From contig JAUWKH010000114.1 of assembly GCA_030614305.1 (NCBI GenBank), forward strand, positions 1 through 5,905: a stretch of 5,905 nt of DNA, given 5' to 3'. The stretch is from Bacteroidota bacterium. Lineage in GTDB: Bacteria; Bacteroidota; Bacteroidia; Bacteroidales; JADFUO01. A program made the position numbers and the translations under genes. Every line of letters begins with the position of its first letter. Position 1 is the first letter of the stretch. Below, one piece after another: positions 1 through 5,868 of the stretch. The notes under the pieces are model-generated. The model was not told the DNA's origin and ran no database searches. It was given only the letters and a program-made list of their open reading frames with translations.

Positions 1-1
1 T

Positions 2-283
2 ACTGACAGAATTGAATTATACACCGAAAGTTATGCTAAGAATTATCATATAAATAAAGAAACTGCGATTAAACCTTTTATTGAAGCTGCAAAAATAGCT
101 AATAAACTTGGTTTGGGTATTAACGCCGGCCATGATCTTGATCTCAACAATTTGAAATATTTCGCACAAAATATTCCGGGATTACTGGAAGTTTCAATCG
201 GTCATGCACTTATAAGTGACGCCTTATATCTCGGATTGGAAAATACTGTTCAAATGTATCTCAGAGAACTAAAAAATGAATGA
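2..283 (+). CDS. pdxJ: Pyridoxine 5'-phosphate synthase PdxJ, C-terminal part (cut by window edge)
   Basis: This is the last 93 codons of an open frame that enters from the left edge; about 60% of the usual roughly 240-residue protein lies outside. PdxJ is a cytosolic TIM-barrel enzyme that condenses 3-amino-2-oxopropyl phosphate with 1-deoxyxylulose 5-phosphate to make pyridoxine 5'-phosphate, the last ring-forming step of the DXP-dependent vitamin B6 pathway. Visible family motifs are [11 protein letters not shown] at the start of the fragment, [11 protein letters not shown] (fragment residues 41-51) and [13 protein letters not shown] (residues 63-75). The histidine of NAGHDL aligns with the active-site histidine near residue 193 of the E. 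coli enzyme, and the SIGHA segment belongs to the phosphate-binding end of the barrel. The stop codon lies inside the next gene (8-bp overlap), which suggests cotranscription and translational coupling with trmO. The frame is intact, with no sign of decay. Confidence 0.93.
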   Translation, partial: TDRIELYTESYAKNYHINKETAIKPFIEAAKIANKLGLGINAGHDLDLNNLKYFAQNIPGLLEVSIGHALISDALYLGLENTVQMYLRELKNE

Positions 284-764
284 AACAATAAAATATAAAT
301 CCATCGGCATTATCCACACACCTTTTAAACATCCGAAAGGCACTCCAATACAGGCTTCAGGAGCAAAAGAGACAAAGGGCAAAATTGAAGTTTTTAGTGA
401 TTTTGAAAAAGGATTGAAAGATTTAAACGGTTTTTCACATATAATTCTGCTATATCATTTTCACTTATCAAAAAAACCAGAACTTCTTCAAATACCTTTC
501 CTTGACTATGAGCCACGCGGAGTTTTTGCCATGCGCAGTCCCAGCCGCCCCAACTCTATCGGTTTATCCGTTGTAAGACTTGATAAGATAGAAAAAAATA
601 TTATTTATATCAGCGATATTGATATTGTTGACGGCACTCCTTTGCTGGATATAAAACCTTTTATCTCTAAATTTGACCTGAGAAAAAACACAAAATCAGG
701 ATGGCTTGACAAAACTGCTACAAAAATATCCGCAACTAAGGATGACGGACGTTTTTCGAGATAG
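276..764 (+). CDS. trmO: TrmO-family tRNA (t6A37) N6-methyltransferase, short form
   Basis: A 162-residue protein of the TrmO/TsaA (YaeB, UPF0066) family. In E. coli, TrmO uses S-adenosylmethionine to methylate N6 of threonylcarbamoyl-adenosine 37 in tRNA-Thr, giving m6t6A; it is a small beta-barrel methyltransferase acting as a dimer in the cytosol. The diagnostic signature [17 protein letters not shown] is at residues 82-98, with the N-terminal strand [11 protein letters not shown] (7-17) and [10 protein letters not shown] (119-128) also typical. The protein stops soon after the barrel (GWLDK at 142-146) and lacks the C-terminal domain of the E. coli protein (about 235 aa). Single-domain homologues exist in archaea and other bacteria, so this is probably a natural short form rather than a truncation. 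The start ATG overlaps the end of pdxJ by 8 bp, which supports this start. The family assignment is firm; the exact tRNA substrate is inferred. Confidence 0.92.
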   Translation: MNETIKYKSIGIIHTPFKHPKGTPIQASGAKETKGKIEVFSDFEKGLKDLNGFSHIILLYHFHLSKKPELLQIPFLDYEPRGVFAMRSPSRPNSIGLSVVRLDKIEKNIIYISDIDIVDGTPLLDIKPFISKFDLRKNTKSGWLDKTATKISATKDDGRFSR

Positions 765-773
765 AATAAAAAA

Positions 774-799
774 AACACTCAATAAGCAACACTCAATAA
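774..799. repeat. Two-unit tandem repeat, 14-bp period
   Basis: The 12-bp word AACACTCAATAA occurs at 774-785 and again at 788-799, a period of 14 bp, starting ten bases after the trmO stop codon. It has no coding frame and no obvious hairpin. It is probably a small slippage duplication. Confidence 0.6.
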
Positions 800-838
800 T
801 CAATTAACAAATAACCTTAGTAGCAATTGTGAATGTCT

Positions 839-971
839 GACTAAAACCTTACGACACGAAGTCCATCCATACGGACTCCTTTTAGTCGTATGAAGCGAAG
901 CAAACGACACGAAGTAAGTATGTATGTATCCGTATGGACGGATTCACTTCGTTTCATTAGTCCGTATGGAT
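839..971. repeat. Nested inverted-repeat cluster between convergent genes
   Basis: This block lies between trmO (+) and tatC (-), within a 214-bp gap (765-978) that has no credible gene. The 13-bp segment ATCCATACGGACT at 865-877 is perfectly inverted at 959-971. Its core TCCATACGGA (866-875) appears inverted a second time at 929-938. GACTAAAA at 839-846 pairs with TTTTAGTC at 880-887, enclosing a smaller AGTCC/GGACT stem (860-864 with 873-877). The 12-bp word ACGACACGAAGT is directly repeated at 851-862 and 904-915, and its end reappears inverted at 946-952. The block is thus built from one short sequence in both orientations and could fold as a large hairpin on either strand. Known parallels are dispersed intergenic palindromic repeats (REP/MITE-like). 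A bidirectional terminator role between convergent genes is possible, but there is no strong terminal T-run after the main stem. Confidence 0.75.
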
Positions 972-978
972 TACCTTA

Positions 979-1815
979 TTATCCTGCCATCTCTAACTCT
1001 CTTTTTTTATAAATCTTTTCAGAGACATAAATACTTAGCTCATAAAGACCAAGAAGAGGAATACAAACCAATATCTGGCTGAAAACATCGGGAGGTGTGA
1101 TAATTGCCGATAATACTAAAATGATCACCAGCATATATTTCCTGTTTTTTCGCAAAAATGAAGGTGTTACAATCCCAACCTTTGTAAAAAAATAAATAAA
1201 AATCGGAAGCTCAAAAACCACTCCAACACCAAAAGTTACTGAAACAACCGTGCTTATATATGAACTTAACGAAACATGATTCTGAACAAATTCACTTACC
1301 TGATATGTTCCTAAAAAATTAACTGTAAGCGGCACGATCAAAAAATAACTGAAAAGTATTCCTGCAATAAAAAGAAGAGAGCTTATAATTACCGCCCCAC
1401 TCGTATATTTCTTCTCCTTTATATGTAAAGCAGGTTTAATAAAACTCCATATTTCATAAATTATATACGGAAATGCAACAATAAACCCCACAACAATTGA
1501 AACATACATGTGAGTTAAAAACTGCCCTGACATCTTGATATTGATAATTTTTAAAGATAATGAATCAATACATAATGCTTTAACTGATAAAAAATCAGCC
1601 AACTTGCAGAGCAATCTGTTAGTGATAAAATCCGAATCTTTAGGAGCCAGTATAATATTATCAAAAATAATATGTCTGAAAAAGAAAGCAACTATTGCAA
1701 GAACTACAATAGCCACAATTGAACGAACTAAATGCCACCGCAATTCTTCCAGATGCTCCCAGAATGACATTTCTCTTTCGGATTTCTTTTTTCTCTTTGA
1801 AGTAGTTTCAGGCAT
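979..1815 (-). CDS. tatC: Sec-independent (twin-arginine) protein translocase subunit TatC
   Basis: A 278-residue polytopic inner-membrane protein. TatC recognises the twin-arginine signal peptide of folded exported proteins and recruits TatA to form the pore. The cytoplasmic N-terminal motif FWEHLEELR is at residues 18-26. Six hydrophobic segments are visible near 30-48, 101-125, 139-163, 188-210, 228-243 and 246-263. The loop motif FPYIIYEIWSFIKPAL is at 115-130. Glu202 (FGVGVVFELP) matches the conserved membrane glutamate near E170 of E. coli TatC, and SAIITPPD (236-243) matches the conserved region before the last helix. The first periplasmic loop is long (about 48-100) and contains two cysteines, Cys70 and Cys82; from memory this is a Bacteroidota trait. 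The ATG start at 1815 puts a charged KRKKKSERE tail before the motif, as expected. No tatA or tatB is in the window. The ATPase gene upstream on the same strand is not an obvious functional partner. Confidence 0.96.
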   Translation of the reverse strand: MPETTSKRKKKSEREMSFWEHLEELRWHLVRSIVAIVVLAIVAFFFRHIIFDNIILAPKDSDFITNRLLCKLADFLSVKALCIDSLSLKIINIKMSGQFLTHMYVSIVVGFIVAFPYIIYEIWSFIKPALHIKEKKYTSGAVIISSLLFIAGILFSYFLIVPLTVNFLGTYQVSEFVQNHVSLSSYISTVVSVTFGVGVVFELPIFIYFFTKVGIVTPSFLRKNRKYMLVIILVLSAIITPPDVFSQILVCIPLLGLYELSIYVSEKIYKKRELEMAG

Positions 1816-1870
1816 ATTTTTAAAAAATAAGATAACTCACTAAAACAATCAATTTTGATGAGTTCTGAAA

Positions 1871-1885
1871 TATTGTTCAAAAATA
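1871..1885 (-). promoter_or_regulatory. Possible -7 element for tatC
   Basis: On the minus strand, bases 1885-1878 read TATTTTTG, an exact match to the Bacteroidota -7 pattern TAnnTTTG. It lies about 65 bp upstream of the tatC start and would give a leader of roughly 55 nt. I find no TTTG/TTG element at the expected 19-20 nt upstream; that space is taken by the terminator-like 28-bp repeat. In such AT-rich DNA one half of a promoter can arise by chance, so this is weak. Confidence 0.25.
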
Positions 1886-1889
1886 TAAA

Positions 1890-1918
1890 AAAACCTCCAA
1901 ATAAATGAGAAGTTTTTA
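1890..1918 (-). terminator. 28-bp repeat, copy 1; likely terminator of the ATPase gene
   Basis: It begins 28 bp past the ATPase stop codon. Read on the minus strand, AAAAACTTC and GAGGTTTTT form a 9-bp stem (one U-G pair) around an 11-nt loop, followed by more T residues, which is a plausible intrinsic terminator. On the plus strand the same stem carries a C-A mismatch, so it works better for minus-strand transcripts. The 28 bp at 1891-1918 recur at 3193-3220 on the other side of the ATPase gene with only two differences (positions 9 and 12 of the element). Confidence 0.6.
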
Positions 1919-1946
1919 AAGATTTAGTTTATCAGATAATATTCAT

Positions 1947-3071
1947 CTATCCAATAAAATCCAGATAATTCTCTTTTGAAACAACTTTTGTTTCAGATTT
2001 AGGATATGCGTTTATAAATGTTTTAGGGAATCTTTTTCTGGATTTTTCACTCCATTTAAACTCATAAGCATGTAGAATTCCATCATGCTCTTCTATATAA
2101 TCTATTTCCTGTTGCATCTGTGTTCTCCAAAAATATTTGTTCGTAAAAAAATAGTTATTATTTAAATATTTCAGACGCTCACTTACTAAAAAGTTTTCCC
2201 ACAAAGCACCTTTATCTGTTCTTAAATCTATCTTGTTATAATTTGATATCACAGCGTTTCTGATGCCATTATCGTAAAAATATATTTTTCTGGACTTTTT
2301 TATTTCATTCCTAACATTTCTGCTGAATGATCTTAAACGAAAAATCACATACGATTTTTCTAACAAATCAATGTATCGCTGAATCGTATAAAAATCCACC
2401 TGTACTATCCGGGAAAGTTCATTATAAGAAACTTCTGAACCAATTTGCAAGGCAAGGGCTTCCAACAACTTTTCCAGAGTATCGGGTTTTCGAATATCCT
2501 GATAAGTGAAAATATCTTTGTAAAGATAACTACCGATCATATTATTTAATTTGTCTCTCTCCTTAGCGGTGGAATTTATAATATCCGGATACATTCCAAA
2601 AATTAATCGCCTTTCAAGCAATCTCTTTTCTTCAAGAATACTCGTATAATTAATCATTTCTTTTGTAGAAATGGGACTTAGTAAAAATTCATATTTACGG
2701 CCGGTAAGTGGTTCGTTTATTTCATTAGCTAATTCAAATGCTGATGATCCTGTAGCAATCAATTGAACTTTTTTAATCTGGTCAGTAATGAGTTTTAATG
2801 TCAAACCGATATTCTTTATCCTTTGTGCTTCATCAATCATTACTATCTCAACATTTCCAATAAAACTTTTTAATTGACTTGATGAGACTTCAGTTAGTTC
2901 TTTACGAATATCCGGTTCATCACAATTCAGATAAAGTGTTTTCTTTTCAGTTTTTTCTGAAATCATTTGCAATAATGTGGTTTTCCCTACTTGTCTCGGA
3001 CCAAAAATTATAATTGCCTTGCCATTGAATAAATATTTTTCAATTGTTTTTTGTAAAAGACGTGGTATCAT
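1947..3071 (-). CDS. AAA_14 / DUF4143 family ATPase with PD-(D/E)xK-like C-terminal region
   Basis: A 374-residue protein with the two-part architecture AAA_14 ATPase plus DUF4143. The Walker A motif GPRQVGKT is at residues 24-31, Walker B IVMIDE at 76-81, and the sensor-like IATGSS at 105-110. The middle (about 183-250) is helical and looks like a winged-helix linker (SYNELSRIVQVDFYTIQRYIDLLEKS). The C-terminal part contains WENFLVSERL (291-300), QEIDYI (321-326) and EFKW (337-340). This Glu...Asp...Glu-x-Lys layout resembles a PD-(D/E)xK nuclease fold, as described for related ATPases. The length is normal for the family and the frame is intact. These genes are common, often multicopy and solitary in Bacteroidota and archaea, and their cellular role is not established. 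The gene is bracketed by 28-bp repeats, so it may have been acquired or duplicated as a unit. The start is supported by the usual family opening, MIPRLLQK. Family is firm; function is unknown. Confidence 0.94.
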   Translation of the reverse strand: MIPRLLQKTIEKYLFNGKAIIIFGPRQVGKTTLLQMISEKTEKKTLYLNCDEPDIRKELTEVSSSQLKSFIGNVEIVMIDEAQRIKNIGLTLKLITDQIKKVQLIATGSSAFELANEINEPLTGRKYEFLLSPISTKEMINYTSILEEKRLLERRLIFGMYPDIINSTAKERDKLNNMIGSYLYKDIFTYQDIRKPDTLEKLLEALALQIGSEVSYNELSRIVQVDFYTIQRYIDLLEKSYVIFRLRSFSRNVRNEIKKSRKIYFYDNGIRNAVISNYNKIDLRTDKGALWENFLVSERLKYLNNNYFFTNKYFWRTQMQQEIDYIEEHDGILHAYEFKWSEKSRKRFPKTFINAYPKSETKVVSKENYLDFIG

Positions 3072-3090
3072 TATTTGTTAATTTTTTGTA

Positions 3091-3120
3091 AAAATATAAC
3101 ATTTTTGGTATATATTCCAA
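3091..3120 (-). promoter_or_regulatory. Candidate promoter of the ATPase gene
   Basis: On the minus strand, TTGG (3120-3117) is followed after 18 nt by TATATTTT (3098-3091), one base off the Bacteroidota -7 pattern TAnnTTTG. Transcription would begin about a dozen bases before the ATG at 3071. The position suits a solitary gene, but the match is imperfect and the region is extremely AT-rich. Confidence 0.3.
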
Positions 3121-3192
3121 TTTTATTATGATTTTATTTGATTATAATCAGGATTCTTTATGTAATATTAAAAAAAACGTACTAGAATACAT

Positions 3193-3220
3193 AAACCTCC
3201 CAACAAATGAGAAGTTTTTA
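3193..3220. repeat. 28-bp repeat, copy 2 (upstream of the ATPase gene)
   Basis: This copy matches 1891-1918 at 26 of 28 bases in the same orientation. It keeps the potential stem (AAACCTC with GAAGTTT, one mismatch on this strand) but lies 122 bp upstream of the ATPase start. No visible gene ends here on either strand: the flanking genes diverge from this gap. A simple terminator role is therefore unexplained. The sequences immediately outside the two copies are not similar. Confidence 0.7.
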
Positions 3221-3237
3221 TGATTGAATTGAATTGA

Positions 3238-3270
3238 AGGGTTGCCAACCTTTTGAAGGTTGGTAACCCT
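3238..3270. repeat. REP-like hairpin, 15-bp stem
   Basis: AGGGTTGCCAACCTT (3238-3252) pairs with AAGGTTGGTAACCCT (3256-3270) around the 3-nt loop TTG, giving 15 consecutive pairs with a single G-T wobble at 3244/3264. It is far more GC-rich than its surroundings and has no following T-run typical of a terminator. Its size and shape are those of repetitive extragenic palindromes, which are mobilised by IS200-like REP-associated transposases; none is encoded here. Confidence 0.7.
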
Positions 3271-3284
3271 AATTTTGGATTTGC

Positions 3285-3315
3285 TTGTTTATTTAAATTA
3301 CTATTCAGATATTTG
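3285..3315 (+). promoter_or_regulatory. Weak candidate promoter for the M1-like peptidase
   Basis: TTG at 3285-3287 is followed after 20 nt by GATATTTG (3308-3315), which differs from TAnnTTTG by one base. The spacing is the same as in the better site at 5838-5868. A transcript would start near 3321, at the left edge of the 26-bp palindrome, and would have a leader of about 200 nt. No better match was found closer to the gene at 3527. Confidence 0.25.
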
Positions 3316-3321
3316 TTACTT

Positions 3322-3347
3322 AATAACTTTTATGCATAAAAGTTATT
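3322..3347. repeat. Perfect 26-bp palindrome
   Basis: The half-site AATAACTTTTATG (3322-3334) is followed directly by its exact reverse complement (3335-3347), centred on ATGCAT with no spacer. The symmetry breaks on both sides at the next base. It could be an operator for a dimeric regulator or a stem-loop in a transcript leader. It is followed by TGACAATATTATCC, which begins a direct repeat found again near the peptidase start. Confidence 0.7.
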
Positions 3348-3350
3348 TGA

Positions 3351-3501
3351 CAATATTATCCGGAAATTCACCGATTAATATTATTTTAGCCTAAAACTAT
3401 AATGGGAATAACTATTCACTATAAAGGAAAAATTATTATTAAAATATATGTCAAATAAAAAAAAGTAAATAATGCAGTATAAATGCAATGTTATCCTGAA
3501 A
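3351..3501 (+). repeat. Pair of 16-bp imperfect direct repeats upstream of the peptidase
   Basis: CAATATTATCCGGAAA at 3351-3366 and CAATGTTATCCTGAAA at 3486-3501 match at 14 of 16 positions, 135 bp apart. The second copy ends 25 bp before the peptidase ATG. The sequence between them (3367-3485) is AT-rich, and I see no gene, hairpin or convincing promoter in it. The pair could be regulatory or chance. Confidence 0.4.
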
Positions 3502-3526
3502 ATATTATTATCTTAAAAAAATCATT

Positions 3527-5683
3527 ATGCAAAGCTTCAAAACTATCATCAGTATTTTAATCCTTTTTCTTGGAATAAATACCTATTCCCAGTCAATTCA
3601 TCACGAATTAAATGTTGATTTGAATATTTCTGACAAATCAATAGAAGTCATTGATTCAATTACTTTTCCAGCAAAATATTTTAACGAACACGATACACTG
3701 TTTTGTTTTTTGAATAAGAACCTCAAGCTGCAATCTCTTGATAAAAATTATAAACTTTCGAAAATTGAACAAAATGACACAAGCAATATTTTTTATAAAT
3801 ATATTATTAAAGTTTTGAATTCCGGAAAAGATAATTTGACAATCCCTCTAAAGTACTATGGAAAAATAACAGATGAAATTACAACAGGTGCTGCCGAATA
3901 TGCAAGAGGTTTTAGCGAAACCAGCGGAATAATATCAGATGAAGGAGTTTTTATGGCTGGTTCAACATACTGGATACCAGCTTTTGAAGAATCTTTGTTT
4001 TCTTTTAATTTAACTGTTACACTTGAACCCGGATGGAATGTGGTTTCTCAAGGTAAAAGAACCATCAATGAAATTGCAGGTGATAAAAGAAAAGTCAGAT
4101 ACGAATCGCCTGAACCAATGGATGAAATATATCTTATTTCTGCTGCATGGACCGAATATGAACAAAATGCAGGAGATGTGCTTGTTCAGGCATTTCTCCG
4201 AACTCCTGACGAGGAACTTGCAAACAGGTATATTGGCGTTACTTCAAATTACTTAAAAATGTATGAAAATTTAATCGGATCCTATCCATACACAAAATTT
4301 GCACTGGTTGAGAATTTTTGGGAAACGGGTTATGGAATGCCTTCATTCACACTGCTTGGTGAAAAAGTAATTCGTTTTCCGTTTATACTTCATTCTTCTT
4401 ATCCCCACGAACTTTTACATAACTGGTGGGGCAATTCAGTGTATGTTGATTATGAAAAAGGCAATTGGTGCGAAGGAATTACCGTTTATATGGCAGACCA
4501 CCTGATAAAAGAACAACGCGGACAGGGAAGTGACTACAGGCGAACGACTTTGCAGAAGTTCACCGATTATGTTAATGAAACAAATGATTTCCCTGTTGTT
4601 GAATTCCGTTCGCGGCATAATGCTGCCGAAGAAGCAATAGGATATGGCAAAGCTACAATGTTTAATCACATGTTGCGCAAAAAGTTTGGCGATGAAAAAT
4701 TTATACAAGCATACCGCACATTTTATGTTGACAATAAGTTTAAATTTTCTTCCTTTGATGATATCAGAATATCTTTCGAAAAAGTTACAGACAGTGATTT
4801 AAAACCGTTTTTTGACCAATGGCTCTTACGAAAGGGTGCACCTGAAATAAAACTGTCGAATGTAAAATTGGAAAAAACCGGTAAGCAATTTAATCTGGAA
4901 TTTACTTTATCTCAAATTCAGAAAGAAGATATTTTTTCCCTGAATATTCCTGTGGCAATTTATTTTGAAGATAAAGTCGAACTTAAAAATGTTGATCTGA
5001 ACGAAAGGTCAGTTACTTATAATTTCAAATTTCAAGAACAAGTTTTAAAAATTGAGGTTGACCCGCAGTTTGATGTTTTCAGACGTCTTGATAAATCAGA
5101 AGTACCACCGTCTCTTTCCCAGATTTTTGGTGCTAAAGAAGGAAAAATTGTCCTGCCAAAAAACAGCCCCTTTTCAGATGAATTTTCAAAACTTGCCGAA
5201 ACATGGAAAAAGACACAGGAGGTACAGGGAAAATTCCTTGATATTGTTTTTGATGAAGACCTGAAAAAACTGCCTGATGACAAGGCTGTCTGGATAATTG
5301 GCTTTGAAAACAAATTTGCCGGACTGTTTTCAATTCAGGAAGATTATGCTGCTTATTTTGATGAAGCACAAACTGAACTTATCAATGATCTCTCCGAAAC
5401 CGGCTCACTTGTATATACCATTCCGAATCCTGAGAACAATGTGCAAACCATCGGATTTATCGGGACTAATATAAAAGATGCAGTTCCCGGACTAACAAGA
5501 TTACTGTCGCATTATGGAAAATATTCCTATCTCGGTTTTGAAGGCGAAAGGCCGTCAAACGTTTTAAAAGGTACATTTCCGGCTTTGAATTCACCTTTGT
5601 TTTATTTAATAAAATATAATGGCAAAACCCCTGAAATAAAAGTAAAATTAAAACCGGCGAAAGCACTGGCTGAGTATAAATAA
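3527..5683 (+). CDS. Secreted M1-like zinc metallopeptidase with variant motifs
   Basis: A 718-residue protein. Residues 1 to about 22 form a Sec signal peptide (K5, hydrophobic 7-16, then NTYSQS), so the mature enzyme is likely periplasmic or surface-exposed. An N-terminal beta-rich domain (about 25-215) precedes the catalytic domain (about 230-440). The zinc motif HELLHNWWGN starts at His294 (His294, Glu295, His298), and the third ligand is probably Glu316 in NWCEG. Tyr373 (GYGKATMFNHMLRKKFG) fits the M1 transition-state tyrosine, and FFDQWLLRKGAPEI (428-441) is the usual end of the catalytic core. Two oddities: the HExxH-to-Glu spacing is 17 rather than the usual 18 residues, and GYGMPSFTLLG (268-278) stands where the GxMEN substrate motif is expected. 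The C-terminal 200 residues (with IIGFENKFA at 590-598 and LLSHYGKYSYLGFEGERP at 659-676) form an extra domain I cannot name. I infer a peptidase of an M1 subfamily, probably a scavenging or envelope protein; substrate unknown. Confidence 0.9.
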   Translation: MQSFKTIISILILFLGINTYSQSIHHELNVDLNISDKSIEVIDSITFPAKYFNEHDTLFCFLNKNLKLQSLDKNYKLSKIEQNDTSNIFYKYIIKVLNSGKDNLTIPLKYYGKITDEITTGAAEYARGFSETSGIISDEGVFMAGSTYWIPAFEESLFSFNLTVTLEPGWNVVSQGKRTINEIAGDKRKVRYESPEPMDEIYLISAAWTEYEQNAGDVLVQAFLRTPDEELANRYIGVTSNYLKMYENLIGSYPYTKFALVENFWETGYGMPSFTLLGEKVIRFPFILHSSYPHELLHNWWGNSVYVDYEKGNWCEGITVYMADHLIKEQRGQGSDYRRTTLQKFTDYVNETNDFPVVEFRSRHNAAEEAIGYGKATMFNHMLRKKFGDEKFIQAYRTFYVDNKFKFSSFDDIRISFEKVTDSDLKPFFDQWLLRKGAPEIKLSNVKLEKTGKQFNLEFTLSQIQKEDIFSLNIPVAIYFEDKVELKNVDLNERSVTYNFKFQEQVLKIEVDPQFDVFRRLDKSEVPPSLSQIFGAKEGKIVLPKNSPFSDEFSKLAETWKKTQEVQGKFLDIVFDEDLKKLPDDKAVWIIGFENKFAGLFSIQEDYAAYFDEAQTELINDLSETGSLVYTIPNPENNVQTIGFIGTNIKDAVPGLTRLLSHYGKYSYLGFEGERPSNVLKGTFPALNSPLFYLIKYNGKTPEIKVKLKPAKALAEYK

Positions 5684-5806
5684 ATTAAGATTATATTCTT
5701 ATTTTATTCCGCTTTGGTTGTTGGAGTTTTTATATTAATAAGACTGTATTTTTAAAAGCGGTTGATTAAAACATACCCCTCTTGAATAATATTTTCCGCT
5801 ATTTAC

Positions 5807-5836
5807 CGGCATAATACTTCTGTTTGCCGATTTTTA
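5807..5836 (+). terminator. Weak terminator-like hairpin
   Basis: CGGCA (5807-5811) pairs with TGCCG (5825-5829) around a 13-nt loop and is followed by ATTTTTA. The five-pair stem is short, and it lies 124 bp after the peptidase stop, immediately before the promoter-like site. It may end the peptidase transcript. Confidence 0.3.
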
Positions 5837-5837
5837 G

Positions 5838-5868
5838 TTGACAACACTATAATTGTAGATTATTTTTG
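5838..5868 (+). promoter_or_regulatory. Bacteroidota-type promoter for a gene beyond the right edge
   Basis: TTG (5838-5840, within TTGACA) is followed after 20 nt by TATTTTTG (5861-5868), an exact match to the -7 pattern TAnnTTTG, and then CA, which commonly follows it in this phylum. It is the best promoter match noticed in the window and points rightward, away from the peptidase gene, so its target should start just outside the window. Confidence 0.55.

Noticed and set aside
839..971. CRISPR array or tRNA gene in the repeat-rich gap
   Set aside because: The repeats are irregularly spaced and mostly inverted rather than regularly spaced direct repeats, and no cloverleaf with a T-loop could be assembled.
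1535..1843. 102-codon open frame on the + strand antisense to tatC
   Set aside because: It lies almost entirely opposite the well-supported tatC reading frame and its translation shows no recognisable family, so it is a shadow frame.
979..3071. tatC and the ATPase as a functional defence or export operon
   Set aside because: A terminator-like hairpin lies between them, the spacing is 131 bp, and no known link joins these families; same-strand adjacency alone is not evidence.
3139..3150. 12-bp palindrome TGATTATAATCA upstream of the ATPase gene
   Set aside because: In DNA this AT-rich a few perfect 12-bp palindromes are expected by chance in a window of this length, and nothing else supports an operator.
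3343..3458. 10-bp inverted repeat TTATTTGACA / TGTCAAATAA (3343-3352 and 3449-3458)
   Set aside because: The arms are short, far apart, do not extend, and partly overlap the stronger 26-bp palindrome; likely chance.
4436..4708. 90-codon minus-strand frame opposite the peptidase active site
   Set aside because: It is antisense to the conserved HExxH region, so its length reflects constraint on the real gene.
5032..5369. Several open frames of 70-93 codons overlapping the peptidase C-terminal region on both strands
   Set aside because: The 718-codon peptidase frame continues through with coherent protein character. The alternatives have low-complexity, non-globular translations.
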